From: Rudaea sp035473575 | GTDB taxonomy: Bacteria; Pseudomonadota; Gammaproteobacteria; Xanthomonadales; Rhodanobacteraceae | Assembly: GCA_035473575.1 (NCBI GenBank) | Contig: DATIOA010000019.1 | Span: 1-10,856, forward strand | Reading direction: 5' to 3' | DNA: 10,856 bases | In this document: positions 1 through 6,635 of the stretch, in pieces | How the letters are laid out: every line of letters starts with the position of its first letter | How positions within the stretch are numbered: the first letter of the stretch is position 1 | Translations under genes and position numbers: made by a program | Notes under the pieces: model-generated | Databases searched by the model: none | What the model was told of the DNA's origin: nothing | Seen by the model: the letters and a program-made list of their open reading frames with translations, nothing else

Positions 1-288
1 CTCGCGATCCCGTTGTTCGCCGAGTGTCGTGCCGACTACGCCTGGGTCGACCGCGTGCTGTGCACCGACGTGCCGCGTGCGCTGCAGTTCGAACGACTGA
101 CACGCCGTTCCGGCATCGACGCCGCGACCGCGCAAGGGATGCTGGATGCGCAGGTCTCGCGCGAAGAACGGCTGGCGCTGGCCGATGATGCGATCGACAA
201 CACCGGGCCGCTGTCTGCACTCGACGCCGCCGTCGCGCGGCTGCATCGGCGCTATCTCGCGCTAGCCGCCGCCAGGCCAAAAACCTGA
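1..288 (+). CDS. coaE: Dephospho-CoA kinase, C-terminal half (5' end outside window)
   Basis: CoaE phosphorylates the 3'-hydroxyl of dephospho-CoA with ATP, the last step of coenzyme A synthesis in the cytoplasm. Only the last 95 residues are present; the family is about 200 residues long, so the P-loop half lies left of the window. The visible part reads LAIPLFAE, then VDRVLCTDVPRALQFERL (the family's V-x-V-D-x-P-x-x-x-Q-x-x-R-L stretch), then QVSREERLALADDAIDNTG, which matches the conserved Q-x-S-R-E-x-R-x-x-x-A-D-x-x-I-x-N-x-G block near the C-terminus. The frame is open from base 1 to TGA at 286-288. A TTG at 13-15 and downstream codons are internal and not real starts. The gene converges with the Nudix/ThiE gene and their coding ends overlap by 27 bp, so no terminator fits between them. 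The assignment is firm; the upstream part cannot be judged. Confidence 0.93.
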   Translation, partial: LAIPLFAECRADYAWVDRVLCTDVPRALQFERLTRRSGIDAATAQGMLDAQVSREERLALADDAIDNTGPLSALDAAVARLHRRYLALAAARPKT

Positions 289-1197
289 AATGCCGGCCAC
301 GCCTTGCGCGCCCGCACGCTTCGCGTCCGCAAGATCGCGCGGTCCGACGCCGCCGAGCGCGTAGACCGGCAGCGGCGCCTGAGCGACAAGTTCGCTGAAA
401 CGCTTCCAACCCAACGCGGCCGCCTGCGGATGGCTCGCTGTCGGCAGCACCGGCCCGAGCACGGCAAAGTCCAAGCCGATTTCCGCCGCGTGCGCCAGTT
501 CATGCACGTCGTGGCAGGACGCCGCCACCCAGCGATGCGACGGCAACGGCCGCGCGCTCAGCCGCATCAACTCCCGTGCGGGCAAATGCACGCCGCAGCC
601 CAATTCCAGCGCAAGCTCGGCATCGCCATTGATCAGTACTTGCGCGCCGGCGCGCGCCGCGAGATCGCAGACCGCCTGCGCAAGGATGCGCAAGCGCGCG
701 GGTGCGATCGTCTTGCAACGCAACTGAATGAAAGCTTCGCCTGCTTCGAGCAAACGGCTGACCTTGCGCAGAAACGCAGCATCGTCTTCGGACTCGGGTG
801 TGATCGGATAATGCGGTGGCAGGCGCAGCGCGGTGACCACGGGTTTGTCCGCGGGTGGCATCGGCAATGCGTGCATCTCTTCGATGCCGACCCAGCGCAG
901 CGCTTGGCCCTCACGGCCGTGCGCCTCGCCGTGCCAATCGCGCACGGCGTGGACATCGAGCAGGACGGATTTTTCCGGGTAATGCCAAGGCACCGCGATC
1001 AAGGGTTCGACGGCGCCGGTGTCGATGCCGATTTCCTCGGCCAGTTCGCGGCGCAGCGCGTGTTCGGGCGATTCGCCGGGTTCGCACTTGCCGCCGGGAA
1101 ATTCCCACCGTCCGGCCAGATGCTTGCCGGGCGGACGTTGCGCCAACAGGACGCGCCCTTGCTCGTCGCGGACGATGCCCGCGACGACGTGAATCAT
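262..1197 (-). CDS. mutT: MutT-type Nudix hydrolase fused to a ThiE-like domain
   Basis: This 311-residue fusion has an N-terminal MutT domain (about 1-128) and a C-terminal thiamine-phosphate-synthase-like domain (about 130-307). The Nudix box G-x5-E-x7-REUxEExGU is complete at 36-58 (GKCEPGE to RELAEEIGI), after WEFPGG. Family knowledge implies hydrolysis of 8-oxo-dGTP or a related nucleotide. At the position equivalent to E. coli MutT Asn119 (PPANEPV) this protein has Asp117 (PPADKPV), by eye alignment. The ThiE part keeps the fold signatures (QLR at 158-160, LIN at 188-190, GVHL at 202-205, GPV at 248-250, LGGV at 281-284). It lacks the GQED motif (PARE at 206-209) and the lysine-containing TxTK loop (TASH at 253-256), so thiamin synthesis is doubtful. 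ATG at 1195-1197 is chosen because the MutT domain starts there; a longer frame to 1263 would run into secA. The start lies 11 bp after the secA stop, so the two are probably cotranscribed. Similar MutT-ThiE fusions occur in Pseudomonas and relatives. Confidence 0.88.
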   Translation of the reverse strand: MIHVVAGIVRDEQGRVLLAQRPPGKHLAGRWEFPGGKCEPGESPEHALRRELAEEIGIDTGAVEPLIAVPWHYPEKSVLLDVHAVRDWHGEAHGREGQALRWVGIEEMHALPMPPADKPVVTALRLPPHYPITPESEDDAAFLRKVSRLLEAGEAFIQLRCKTIAPARLRILAQAVCDLAARAGAQVLINGDAELALELGCGVHLPARELMRLSARPLPSHRWVAASCHDVHELAHAAEIGLDFAVLGPVLPTASHPQAAALGWKRFSELVAQAPLPVYALGGVGPRDLADAKRAGAQGVAGISGFWPGGG

Positions 1198-1208
1198 GCG
1201 GGTCTGGA

Positions 1209-3962
1209 TCAGGCCAGCTTCCCGTGGCACTGCTTGTATTTCTTTCCGGAACCGCACGGACACGGGTCATTGCGGCCGACCTTGGGCGCATCGCGCAGCA
1301 CCGGCGTGTGCGCCTGTGGCATCGCTTCCGCGGCGGCGGTCGCTTGCGCAGGCGCCACGGCTACGCCGGCGCTTTCCGCATGCTGGAATTCCAGCGCACG
1401 GCGTTCGGCTTCCTGGCGCTGGCGTTCTTCCATCGCCTCGACCTCGGCCTGGTTCTGGATGCGGATGCGCGCCAGGCGCTGCACGACTTCGGATTTGACG
1501 TCGTCGAGCATGCGCTGGAACAGGAGGAAGGACTCGCGCTTGAATTCCTGCTTGGGCTGCACTTGCGCGTACCCGCGCAAATAGATGCCTTGGCGCAGGT
1601 AATCCATCGCCGCCAGATGCTCCTTCCAGAACTGGTCGAGTACCTGCAGCAGAAAGAATTTCTCCGCCGCGCGCATGATCTCCGAGCCGTACATCGTTTC
1701 CTTCTCGCGGAAGAAGCGATCGACTTCCGCGAGTACGTGATCGCGCACGCCGACGGCGCTCAGGTCGCGCTGCTGTTCGACCCAGCGCGGCAAATCGAAA
1801 TTGAAGCCGAATTCACTCTGCAGCGTGCGGTCCAGGCCGGCGATGTCCCATTGTTCGTCCACGCTGTCCGCCGGCACGAAACGCTGGCACAGGTTGGCAA
1901 ACACGTCGTAGCGGATGTCGATGATGTTTTGCGAGACGTCTTCCGAATCCAGCAACTCGTTGCGCTGCTCGTAGATGACCTTGCGCTGGTCATTCGCGGT
2001 GTCGTCGAACTCGAGCAGGTGCTTGCGGATGTCGAAGTTGTGCGACTCGACCTTGCGCTGCGATTTCTCGATGACGCGCGAGATCATGCGGTCCTCGAGC
2101 GCCTCGTGTTCCTTCATGCCGAACAGTTGCATCCAGCGCGTGACCCAATCCGGCGCGAAGATGCGCATCAGCGAGTCTTCCAGCGACAGGTAGAAACGGC
2201 TGGAACCCGCATCGCCCTGGCGACCGGAACGGCCGCGCAACTGGTTGTCGATGCGGCGCGACTCATGCCGTTCCGTACCAACAATGTGCAATCCGCCGGC
2301 GGCAAGCACTTCGTCATGGCGCTTTTGCCAGTCGGCCTTGACCTTCTCGCGCTCGGCTTCGCCGGTTTCCGGCGGCAGCGCGGCGAGCTCGGCATCGAGC
2401 GAACCGCCGAGCACGATGTCGGTGCCGCGACCGGCCATGTTGGTGGCGATCGTCACCGCGCCGGGGCTGCCGGCCTGGGCGACGATCTGCGCCTCGCGCT
2501 CGTGCTGCTTGGCATTGAGCACTTCGTGCGGGATCGGCGGCTTTTGCTTCTTCAGCAATTCCGAAAGCAGCTCGGAGGTTTCGATGGAGGTGGTGCCGAC
2601 CAGCACCGGCTGGCCACGCTCGTGGCAGTCCTTGATGTCCTCGATCACCGCCTCGAACTTGTATTTCTGTTTCAGGAACACGATGTCCTGGTTGTCCTTG
2701 CGGATCATCGGCCGGTGCGTCGGGATGACCACCACTTCGAGGTTGTAGATCGACTGGAATTCGTAGGCCTCGGTGTCCGCCGTGCCGGTCATGCCGGCGA
2801 GTTTCTTGTACATGCGGAACAGGTTCTGGAACGTGATCGACGCCAGCGTCTGGTTTTCGCGCTGGATCGGCACGCCCTCTTTCGCCTCGACCGCCTGGTG
2901 CAGCCCGTCGGACCAGCGCCGTCCCGTCAGGGTACGGCCGGTGAATTCGTCGACGATGATCACCTCGCCGTCGCGCACGATGTATTCCTGGTCGCGGTGA
3001 TACAGCGCGTTCGCGCGCAGCGCCGCGTTCAGGTGATGGACGACGGCCAGGTGCTTGGTGTCGTACAGGCTCTCGCCATCGCCGACGATGCCTTCTTCGC
3101 GCAGAATCTGCTCGGCGTGCTCCATGCCGTCCTCGGACAGGTGCACCTGCTTCTGCTTTTCGTCGACATAGTAGTCGCCGGGCACGGGCGGCTTGTCCGG
3201 TTCGCTTTCCTTGGCCTGGCGCGTGAGCCTGGGCACGATGCGGTTGATCTTGATGTACAACTGCGGCGAGTCGTCGGACGGGCCGGAAATGATCAGCGGC
3301 GTGCGCGCCTCGTCGATCAGGATCGAATCGACTTCGTCGACGATGGCGTAGTTCAGGCCACGCTGGTAGCGCTGCTCCTTCGCCAACGCCATGTTGTCGC
3401 GCAGGTAGTCGAAACCGAATTCGTTGTTCGTGCCGTAGGTGATGTCGGCGGCGTAGGCGGCGGCCTTGTCGGACATTTCCATGCCCGGCCACACCACGCC
3501 CACACTCAGGCCGAGGAAGCTGTAGACCTTGCCCATCCAGGCCGAGTCGCGCTTGGCAAGATAATCATTCACGGTAACCACGTGCACGCCCTTGGCCGGC
3601 AGCGCATTCAGGTACACGGGCAAGGTGGCGACCAGGGTCTTGCCCTCGCCCGTGCGCATCTCGGCGATCTTGCCCTGATGCAGGACCATGCCGCCGATCA
3701 TCTGCACGTCGTAGTGGCGCAGGCCAAGGACACGGCGACTGGCCTCGCGCACCACGGCGAACGCTTCGGCAAGCAGGGAGTCAAGCTTGGCACCGTCGGC
3801 CAGACGCTTGCGGAATTCGGCCGTCTTGGCACGCAATTCGTCGTCGGAAAGGGATTTGAGCCCCGCCTCCTGCGCGTTGATCTTCGCCACGGTCTTGTAC
3901 ATCTGGCGCAGCAGGCGTTCGTTGCGGCTGCCGAAAACGCCGGTCAGGATGCGATTGAGCAT
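1209..3962 (-). CDS. secA: Protein translocase ATPase subunit SecA
   Basis: SecA is the ATPase motor that pushes unfolded precursor proteins through SecYEG at the inner membrane. The 917-residue length is normal for proteobacteria. The N-terminus MLNRILTGVFGSRNER is the family start and fixes ATG at 3960-3962. Visible motifs are Walker A RTGEGKT (103-109), VNDYLAKRD (131-139), the DEAD-like DEVD at 209-212 followed by LIDEARTPLIISG, TNMAGRGTDIVLGG, and HESRRIDNQLRGRSGRQGD of helicase motif VI. The C-terminal SEC-C zinc motif CPCGSGKKYKQCH has ligands Cys901, Cys903, Cys912 and His913 and serves SecB and lipid contact. No strong Shine-Dalgarno precedes the start (CCCGCTTAACTC before ATG). Upstream is the M23 gene, where E. 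coli has secM; no SecM homologue is visible. The leader contains a candidate promoter and a terminator-like hairpin. The MutT-ThiE gene follows closely. Confidence 0.98.
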   Translation of the reverse strand: MLNRILTGVFGSRNERLLRQMYKTVAKINAQEAGLKSLSDDELRAKTAEFRKRLADGAKLDSLLAEAFAVVREASRRVLGLRHYDVQMIGGMVLHQGKIAEMRTGEGKTLVATLPVYLNALPAKGVHVVTVNDYLAKRDSAWMGKVYSFLGLSVGVVWPGMEMSDKAAAYAADITYGTNNEFGFDYLRDNMALAKEQRYQRGLNYAIVDEVDSILIDEARTPLIISGPSDDSPQLYIKINRIVPRLTRQAKESEPDKPPVPGDYYVDEKQKQVHLSEDGMEHAEQILREEGIVGDGESLYDTKHLAVVHHLNAALRANALYHRDQEYIVRDGEVIIVDEFTGRTLTGRRWSDGLHQAVEAKEGVPIQRENQTLASITFQNLFRMYKKLAGMTGTADTEAYEFQSIYNLEVVVIPTHRPMIRKDNQDIVFLKQKYKFEAVIEDIKDCHERGQPVLVGTTSIETSELLSELLKKQKPPIPHEVLNAKQHEREAQIVAQAGSPGAVTIATNMAGRGTDIVLGGSLDAELAALPPETGEAEREKVKADWQKRHDEVLAAGGLHIVGTERHESRRIDNQLRGRSGRQGDAGSSRFYLSLEDSLMRIFAPDWVTRWMQLFGMKEHEALEDRMISRVIEKSQRKVESHNFDIRKHLLEFDDTANDQRKVIYEQRNELLDSEDVSQNIIDIRYDVFANLCQRFVPADSVDEQWDIAGLDRTLQSEFGFNFDLPRWVEQQRDLSAVGVRDHVLAEVDRFFREKETMYGSEIMRAAEKFFLLQVLDQFWKEHLAAMDYLRQGIYLRGYAQVQPKQEFKRESFLLFQRMLDDVKSEVVQRLARIRIQNQAEVEAMEERQRQEAERRALEFQHAESAGVAVAPAQATAAAEAMPQAHTPVLRDAPKVGRNDPCPCGSGKKYKQCHGKLA

Positions 3963-3984
3963 GAGTTAAGCGGGACTTTGAAGG

Positions 3985-4019
3985 AAAAAAGGGAACACGG
4001 CAGCGCTGTCGCAGCCGTG
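3985..4019 (-). terminator. Terminator-like hairpin in the secA leader (possible attenuator)
   Basis: Read on the minus strand, CACGGC (4019-4014) pairs with GCCGTG (4001-3996). Inside it, after one T-T mismatch, GCG pairs with CGC around an ACAG loop. A T-rich stretch TTCCCTTTTTT (3995-3985) follows. The secA start is only 22 bp further on, and no promoter is visible between the two, so transcripts for secA must pass this structure. It may end part of the M23 transcripts or attenuate secA. The T-run starts five bases after the stem, so strong termination is uncertain. Confidence 0.45.
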
Positions 4020-4034
4020 GCGAAGGGCCGCGGC

Positions 4035-4062
4035 ATGATACGGCGCTTGGCGCAGTTTGCAA
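4035..4062 (-). promoter_or_regulatory. Candidate sigma-70 promoter for secA
   Basis: On the minus strand TTGCAA (4062-4057; 4 of 6 bases match TTGACA) is separated by 16 bp from TATCAT (4040-4035; 5 of 6 match TATAAT). Transcription would start near 4028, giving a leader of about 65 nt. It is the best promoter-like pair in the 155 bp between the M23 and secA genes. In GC-rich DNA such a match is suggestive only. Confidence 0.45.
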
Positions 4063-4064
4063 GG

Positions 4065-4090
4065 GAATGGGGTCGGCAACGGCCCCATTC
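4065..4090 (-). terminator. Strong stem-loop downstream of the M23 gene
   Basis: GAATGGGG (4065-4072) is perfectly complementary to CCCCATTC (4083-4090), with a further CG/CG pair inside and a four-base loop. It starts 27 bp after the M23 stop codon and ends just before the candidate secA -35 box. No T-tract follows on either strand (CCCTTGCAAA on the minus strand), so it may protect a 3' end or be a weak or factor-assisted terminator rather than a classic intrinsic one. Confidence 0.4.
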
Positions 4091-4117
4091 AAGACACTCC
4101 GGAAAACCGGTGGAGCG

Positions 4118-5059
4118 TCAGATCTTCTTCACCGCCGCATTGACGTAGGCGATCGGATTCACCGCGCGGCCATGCAGCCAGACCTCGAAATGACAATGCG
4201 GTCCGGTTGCACGGCCGGTTTGGCCCACGCGCGCGACGGTCTGGCCCGCGTGCACGCGTTCACCGACCGTCGCCACGTTCTTGCTGTTGTGCGCGTAGCG
4301 GGTCATGTAGCCGTTGCCGTGGTCGATTTCGACCACGTTGCCGTAACCGCTGCGCTGGCCGACGAAGGTGACCACACCGTCGGCGACGGCGTGAATGGCG
4401 GCACCCATCGGCGCATCGAAATCGATGCCCAGATGATGTTCGACGCCGCCGCCCATCGGATCGGCACGCGACCCGAATCCGGATCCGATATAGCCGCCGG
4501 CCACCGGGTAGCCCTTGGGCAGCAGTTCGTTGTCCACACGTCGGTCGAGCAGCAGTTGCTCGAGCACGTTCAGGCGCGTTTCTTCATCGCGGAACTGGCC
4601 GCGCAGGCTCGCGATGTTCGCCGCGAGATCCGCATTCAACGGCTGCGGTTTGGCATCCGCGTCTTCCGGCCCGCCAAGGCCCGGCGCAGCGCTGAAATCG
4701 AATTCGTCGGCATCGAGCTTGCCGACCTGGGCCAGGCGTTGGCCCAGCGCATCCAGGCGCAGCGCGCGCGCCTGCAGCGAACCCAATTGCACGGCGAGTG
4801 CATTCAGATTGCGCTGGGAAGAAGATTCGAGCTGAACCACGTTTTGCCGTTGCGCCTCGATTTGCGCCTGCAGGGCATAAAGTTCGTGCAGCGCGCGGCT
4901 CTGCGGGTTGGCGAACAGCAGGGCTGCCGCGAAACCGGCGCCGCCGAAACACAGGATGCATAGCAAGGCCAGGCCGGCAAGCTTGGCGCGCATACGCCAG
5001 CACTTGAGATTTAGCGCCCTGGGTGTGGCGTGCGGCTTGGCGACGATTATGATGTTCAT
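4118..5059 (-). CDS. Membrane-anchored M23 family peptidase (LytM domain)
   Basis: This 313-residue protein has a short basic cytoplasmic N-terminus, one membrane segment at about 26-50 (rich in Ala, Leu, Gly and Cys), a probable coiled coil at about 52-113, and a C-terminal LytM/M23 domain at about 190-305. The zinc and catalytic motifs are intact: H209-x3-D213 in HHLGIDFDAP and H288-C-H290 in GPHCHFEVW, so it can be an active peptidoglycan endopeptidase of the periplasm rather than a degenerate EnvC/NlpD-type activator. ATG at 5057-5059 is chosen because MNIIIVAKPH begins the conserved-looking part. An in-frame ATG at 5077 has a better Shine-Dalgarno (GGTGGA, 6 nt away) and would add six residues, so the start is not settled. 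It diverges from dciA and lies upstream of secA, a neighbourhood I recall from Pseudomonas and Xanthomonas. The exact substrate cannot be read from the sequence. Confidence 0.9.
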   Translation of the reverse strand: MNIIIVAKPHATPRALNLKCWRMRAKLAGLALLCILCFGGAGFAAALLFANPQSRALHELYALQAQIEAQRQNVVQLESSSQRNLNALAVQLGSLQARALRLDALGQRLAQVGKLDADEFDFSAAPGLGGPEDADAKPQPLNADLAANIASLRGQFRDEETRLNVLEQLLLDRRVDNELLPKGYPVAGGYIGSGFGSRADPMGGGVEHHLGIDFDAPMGAAIHAVADGVVTFVGQRSGYGNVVEIDHGNGYMTRYAHNSKNVATVGERVHAGQTVARVGQTGRATGPHCHFEVWLHGRAVNPIAYVNAAVKKI

Positions 5060-5089
5060 GCCATTCGGCTCTTTCATCCGGGTTCCACC

Positions 5090-5533
5090 ATGCAAAGTGC
5101 CTCATCCAGGAAACGTCAGTCCGCCAAGACCCTCGGCGAAGTTCCCGCCGTCGCCGCGCTGGCCGCGCATGCGAAGGCGTTGGACGCACTGGACCGCACG
5201 TTGCGCCAGAGCCTGCCTGATCCGCTGCGTCGCCAGTGTTGCCTGGCGGACCTGCGGGCCGGACGGCTCGTCTTCCTGGCGTCATCCCCGGTCTGGGCGG
5301 CAAAGCTGCGGTTTCACCAAACCGCACTGCTCGCCGAGGCCCGCAAGGTCGCGGGCGCCCCGATCGGGAAATTCGCCGTGAAAGTGGCACCCCTGCCCCC
5401 CGTTCCCCCGGAGCAGATCAGGCGTAGACCGCTTTCGCATGCCGCTGCGGACCATCTCAAGACAGCGGCGCAATCCGTCGCCGACCCGGGACTCCGGGCC
5501 GCGTACCTCCGTTTGGCATCCCTTGCCGAATAG
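5090..5533 (+). CDS. dciA: DUF721/DciA-family replicative helicase operator
   Basis: This 147-residue protein has no signal peptide or membrane segment. The recognisable DUF721 (DciA) core is at about 25-105. The diagnostic part is LRAGRLVFLASSPVWAAKLRF, with the S-x-x-W-A-x-x-L-R pattern followed by a leucine-rich helix (HQTALLAEARK). DciA proteins assist loading of the DnaB helicase in bacteria that lack DnaC/DnaI-type loaders, and in Pseudomonas dciA lies in the same lpxC-secA neighbourhood. ATG at 5090-5092 (MQSASSRKR) is preferred over an upstream in-frame GTG/TTG-type start at 5030, which would reach into the diverging M23 gene. No good Shine-Dalgarno precedes it (GGGTTCCACC). It is the only complete plus-strand gene here, so it needs its own promoter inside the M23 coding region; I did not find a convincing one. 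The protein is short and divergent outside the core, so the family call is firmer than the exact function. Confidence 0.8.
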   Translation: MQSASSRKRQSAKTLGEVPAVAALAAHAKALDALDRTLRQSLPDPLRRQCCLADLRAGRLVFLASSPVWAAKLRFHQTALLAEARKVAGAPIGKFAVKVAPLPPVPPEQIRRRPLSHAAADHLKTAAQSVADPGLRAAYLRLASLAE

Positions 5534-5543
5534 TTCTTCCCGA

Positions 5544-5592
5544 GCGGGCGCGATTGTGCCCGCAACAGCCGCCGCCGTGCGTGACGGCGGCG
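5544..5592. terminator. Two hairpins between convergent dciA and lpxC
   Basis: The 66 bp between the dciA stop (5533) and the lpxC stop (5600) is almost filled by two inverted repeats. GCGGGC/GCCCGC (5544-5549 with 5558-5563) extends by one wobble and one GC pair around a GATT loop. CGCCGCCGT/ACGGCGGCG (5570-5578 with 5584-5592) is a perfect 9-bp stem with a 5-base loop. Neither has a T-tract on either strand. A two-way terminator region is likely from position and stem strength, but it is not a textbook intrinsic terminator. Confidence 0.5.
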
Positions 5593-5599
5593 TTAAACC

Positions 5600-6511
5600 T
5601 TACATTGCCTGGGCCGGGTGCGCGTAGGAAATCGGCGCCTTGGCCGGATCCTCGAAGACGACCTCTTCCCAGGCCTTCTTTTCGGCAATCAGCGCGCGCA
5701 ACAGCTTGTTGTTCAATTCGTGGCCGGACTTGTGGCCGTAGAACGCGCCGATCAGGCTGTGCCCGAGCAGGTACAGGTCGCCGATGGCGTCGAGGATCTT
5801 GTGCTTGACGAACTCGTCCTCGTAGCGCAAGCCGTCCTCGTTGAGGACGCGGTAGTCGTCGAGCACGATGGCGTTGTCCATCGAGCCGCCGAGCGCAAGG
5901 TTCTTTTCGCGCAGCATCTCGATGTCGCGCATGAAGCCGAACGTGCGTGCACGCGAGACTTCCTTGACGAACGACGTGGTGGAGAAATCGATTTCCGCGC
6001 TGGAACTGCGGCGGGTGAAGATCGGGTGGTCGAAATCGATGGAGAACCCGACCTTGAAGCCGTCGAACGGCTCGAAGCGCGCCCATTTGTCGCCGTCGCG
6101 CACGATGATCGGTTTCTTGATGCGCACGAAGCGCTTGGCCGCCGCCTGTTCCTCGATCCCCGCCGATTGCAGCAGGAAGACGAACGGACCAGCGCTGCCG
6201 TCCATGATCGGCACTTCCGGCGCCGAGAGATCGACATATGCGTTGTCGATGCCCAGACCGGCAATGGCCGACAACAGGTGTTCGATGGTGGCGATGCGCA
6301 CATCGCCCTTGACCAGGGTGGTGGAAAGGCGGGTATCGCCGACGTTTTCACAGCAGGAGCGAATCTCGACCGGCTGGTCCAGATCGACGCGGCGAAACAC
6401 GATGCCGGTATCCACCGCGGCGGGACGCAGGGTCATGTAGACCTTTTCACCGGTGTGAAGACCGACTCCCGTCGCGCGAATCACGTTCTTGAGTGTGCGC
6501 TGTCTGATCAT
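5600..6511 (-). CDS. lpxC: UDP-3-O-acyl-N-acetylglucosamine deacetylase
   Basis: LpxC is the zinc deacetylase that performs the committed step of lipid A synthesis in the cytoplasm. The 303-residue length is typical. The protein starts MIRQRTLKNVIRATGVGLH, the family N-terminus, which fixes ATG at 6509-6511; an in-frame extension to 6565 is rejected. Zinc and catalytic residues by comparison with E. coli, offset by one, are Glu77 and His78 (TIEHLLSA), His237 and Asp241 (HKILDAIGD) and His264 (KSGHELNN). The C-terminus ends AHPAQAM and does not show the E. coli-type LAxxxxxAVLA tail used for FtsH degradation, so turnover control may differ; that is inference. The gene is separated from ftsZ by two terminators and must rely on its own promoter in the AT-rich region upstream. 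A Shine-Dalgarno-like AGGGGA is 12 nt from the start, farther than usual. Confidence 0.98.
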   Translation of the reverse strand: MIRQRTLKNVIRATGVGLHTGEKVYMTLRPAAVDTGIVFRRVDLDQPVEIRSCCENVGDTRLSTTLVKGDVRIATIEHLLSAIAGLGIDNAYVDLSAPEVPIMDGSAGPFVFLLQSAGIEEQAAAKRFVRIKKPIIVRDGDKWARFEPFDGFKVGFSIDFDHPIFTRRSSSAEIDFSTTSFVKEVSRARTFGFMRDIEMLREKNLALGGSMDNAIVLDDYRVLNEDGLRYEDEFVKHKILDAIGDLYLLGHSLIGAFYGHKSGHELNNKLLRALIAEKKAWEEVVFEDPAKAPISYAHPAQAM

Positions 6512-6555
6512 CTTTTTTATGTGTCCCCTGGGGCAGGAGCGGCAAAACGCGCGGA

Positions 6556-6584
6556 ATCGTAACACAGCCTAAACGGCGGGAAAA
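6556..6584 (-). promoter_or_regulatory. Candidate extended -10 promoter for lpxC
   Basis: On the minus strand TACGAT (6561-6556) is preceded by TG at 6564-6563, forming an extended -10 element (TGTTACGAT). The -35 equivalent 17 bp upstream is poor (TTTTCC, 6584-6579). Transcription would begin near 6549, about 38 nt before the lpxC start codon. Because ftsZ ends in two terminators, a promoter is expected in 6512-6656; this is the best candidate I see, but it is weak. Confidence 0.35.
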
Positions 6585-6611
6585 GTAAATCAGTGCAAAA
6601 TCCCCACAGCT

Positions 6612-6635
6612 TGTTGCACAAATGCAACATATGTT
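6612..6635. promoter_or_regulatory. Overlapping palindromes upstream of lpxC
   Basis: Two inverted repeats share bases. TGTTGCA-CAAA-TGCAACA (6612-6629) has perfect 7-bp arms, and AACATATGTT (6626-6635) is a perfect 10-bp palindrome. They sit in the AT-rich stretch between the ftsZ terminators and the lpxC promoter candidate, about 100-125 bp before the lpxC start. This is the kind of site a dimeric regulator could bind. I do not recognise a known operator. Neither repeat is followed by a T-tract. Confidence 0.35.

Noticed and set aside
855..4148. Very long open frame (1097 codons) on the plus strand opposite secA
   Set aside because: It mirrors secA, whose protein is unmistakable. The translated product is rich in Arg, His, Val and Asp runs without any family motif, as expected when the antisense frame of GC-rich coding DNA stays open by codon bias.
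4118..5059. A SecM equivalent upstream of secA
   Set aside because: The gene in that position has an intact zinc-peptidase domain (HxxxD and HxH) and no SecM arrest motif.
6512..6565. N-terminal extension of lpxC by 18 residues
   Set aside because: LpxC family proteins start at the MIRQRTLKN motif. The extension has no conservation that I recognise and would overlap the lpxC promoter candidate.
6600..6612. DnaA-box-like TCCCCACA upstream of lpxC
   Set aside because: Only about 6 of 9 positions match TTATCCACA and no second box is nearby, so it is not supportable as a DnaA site.
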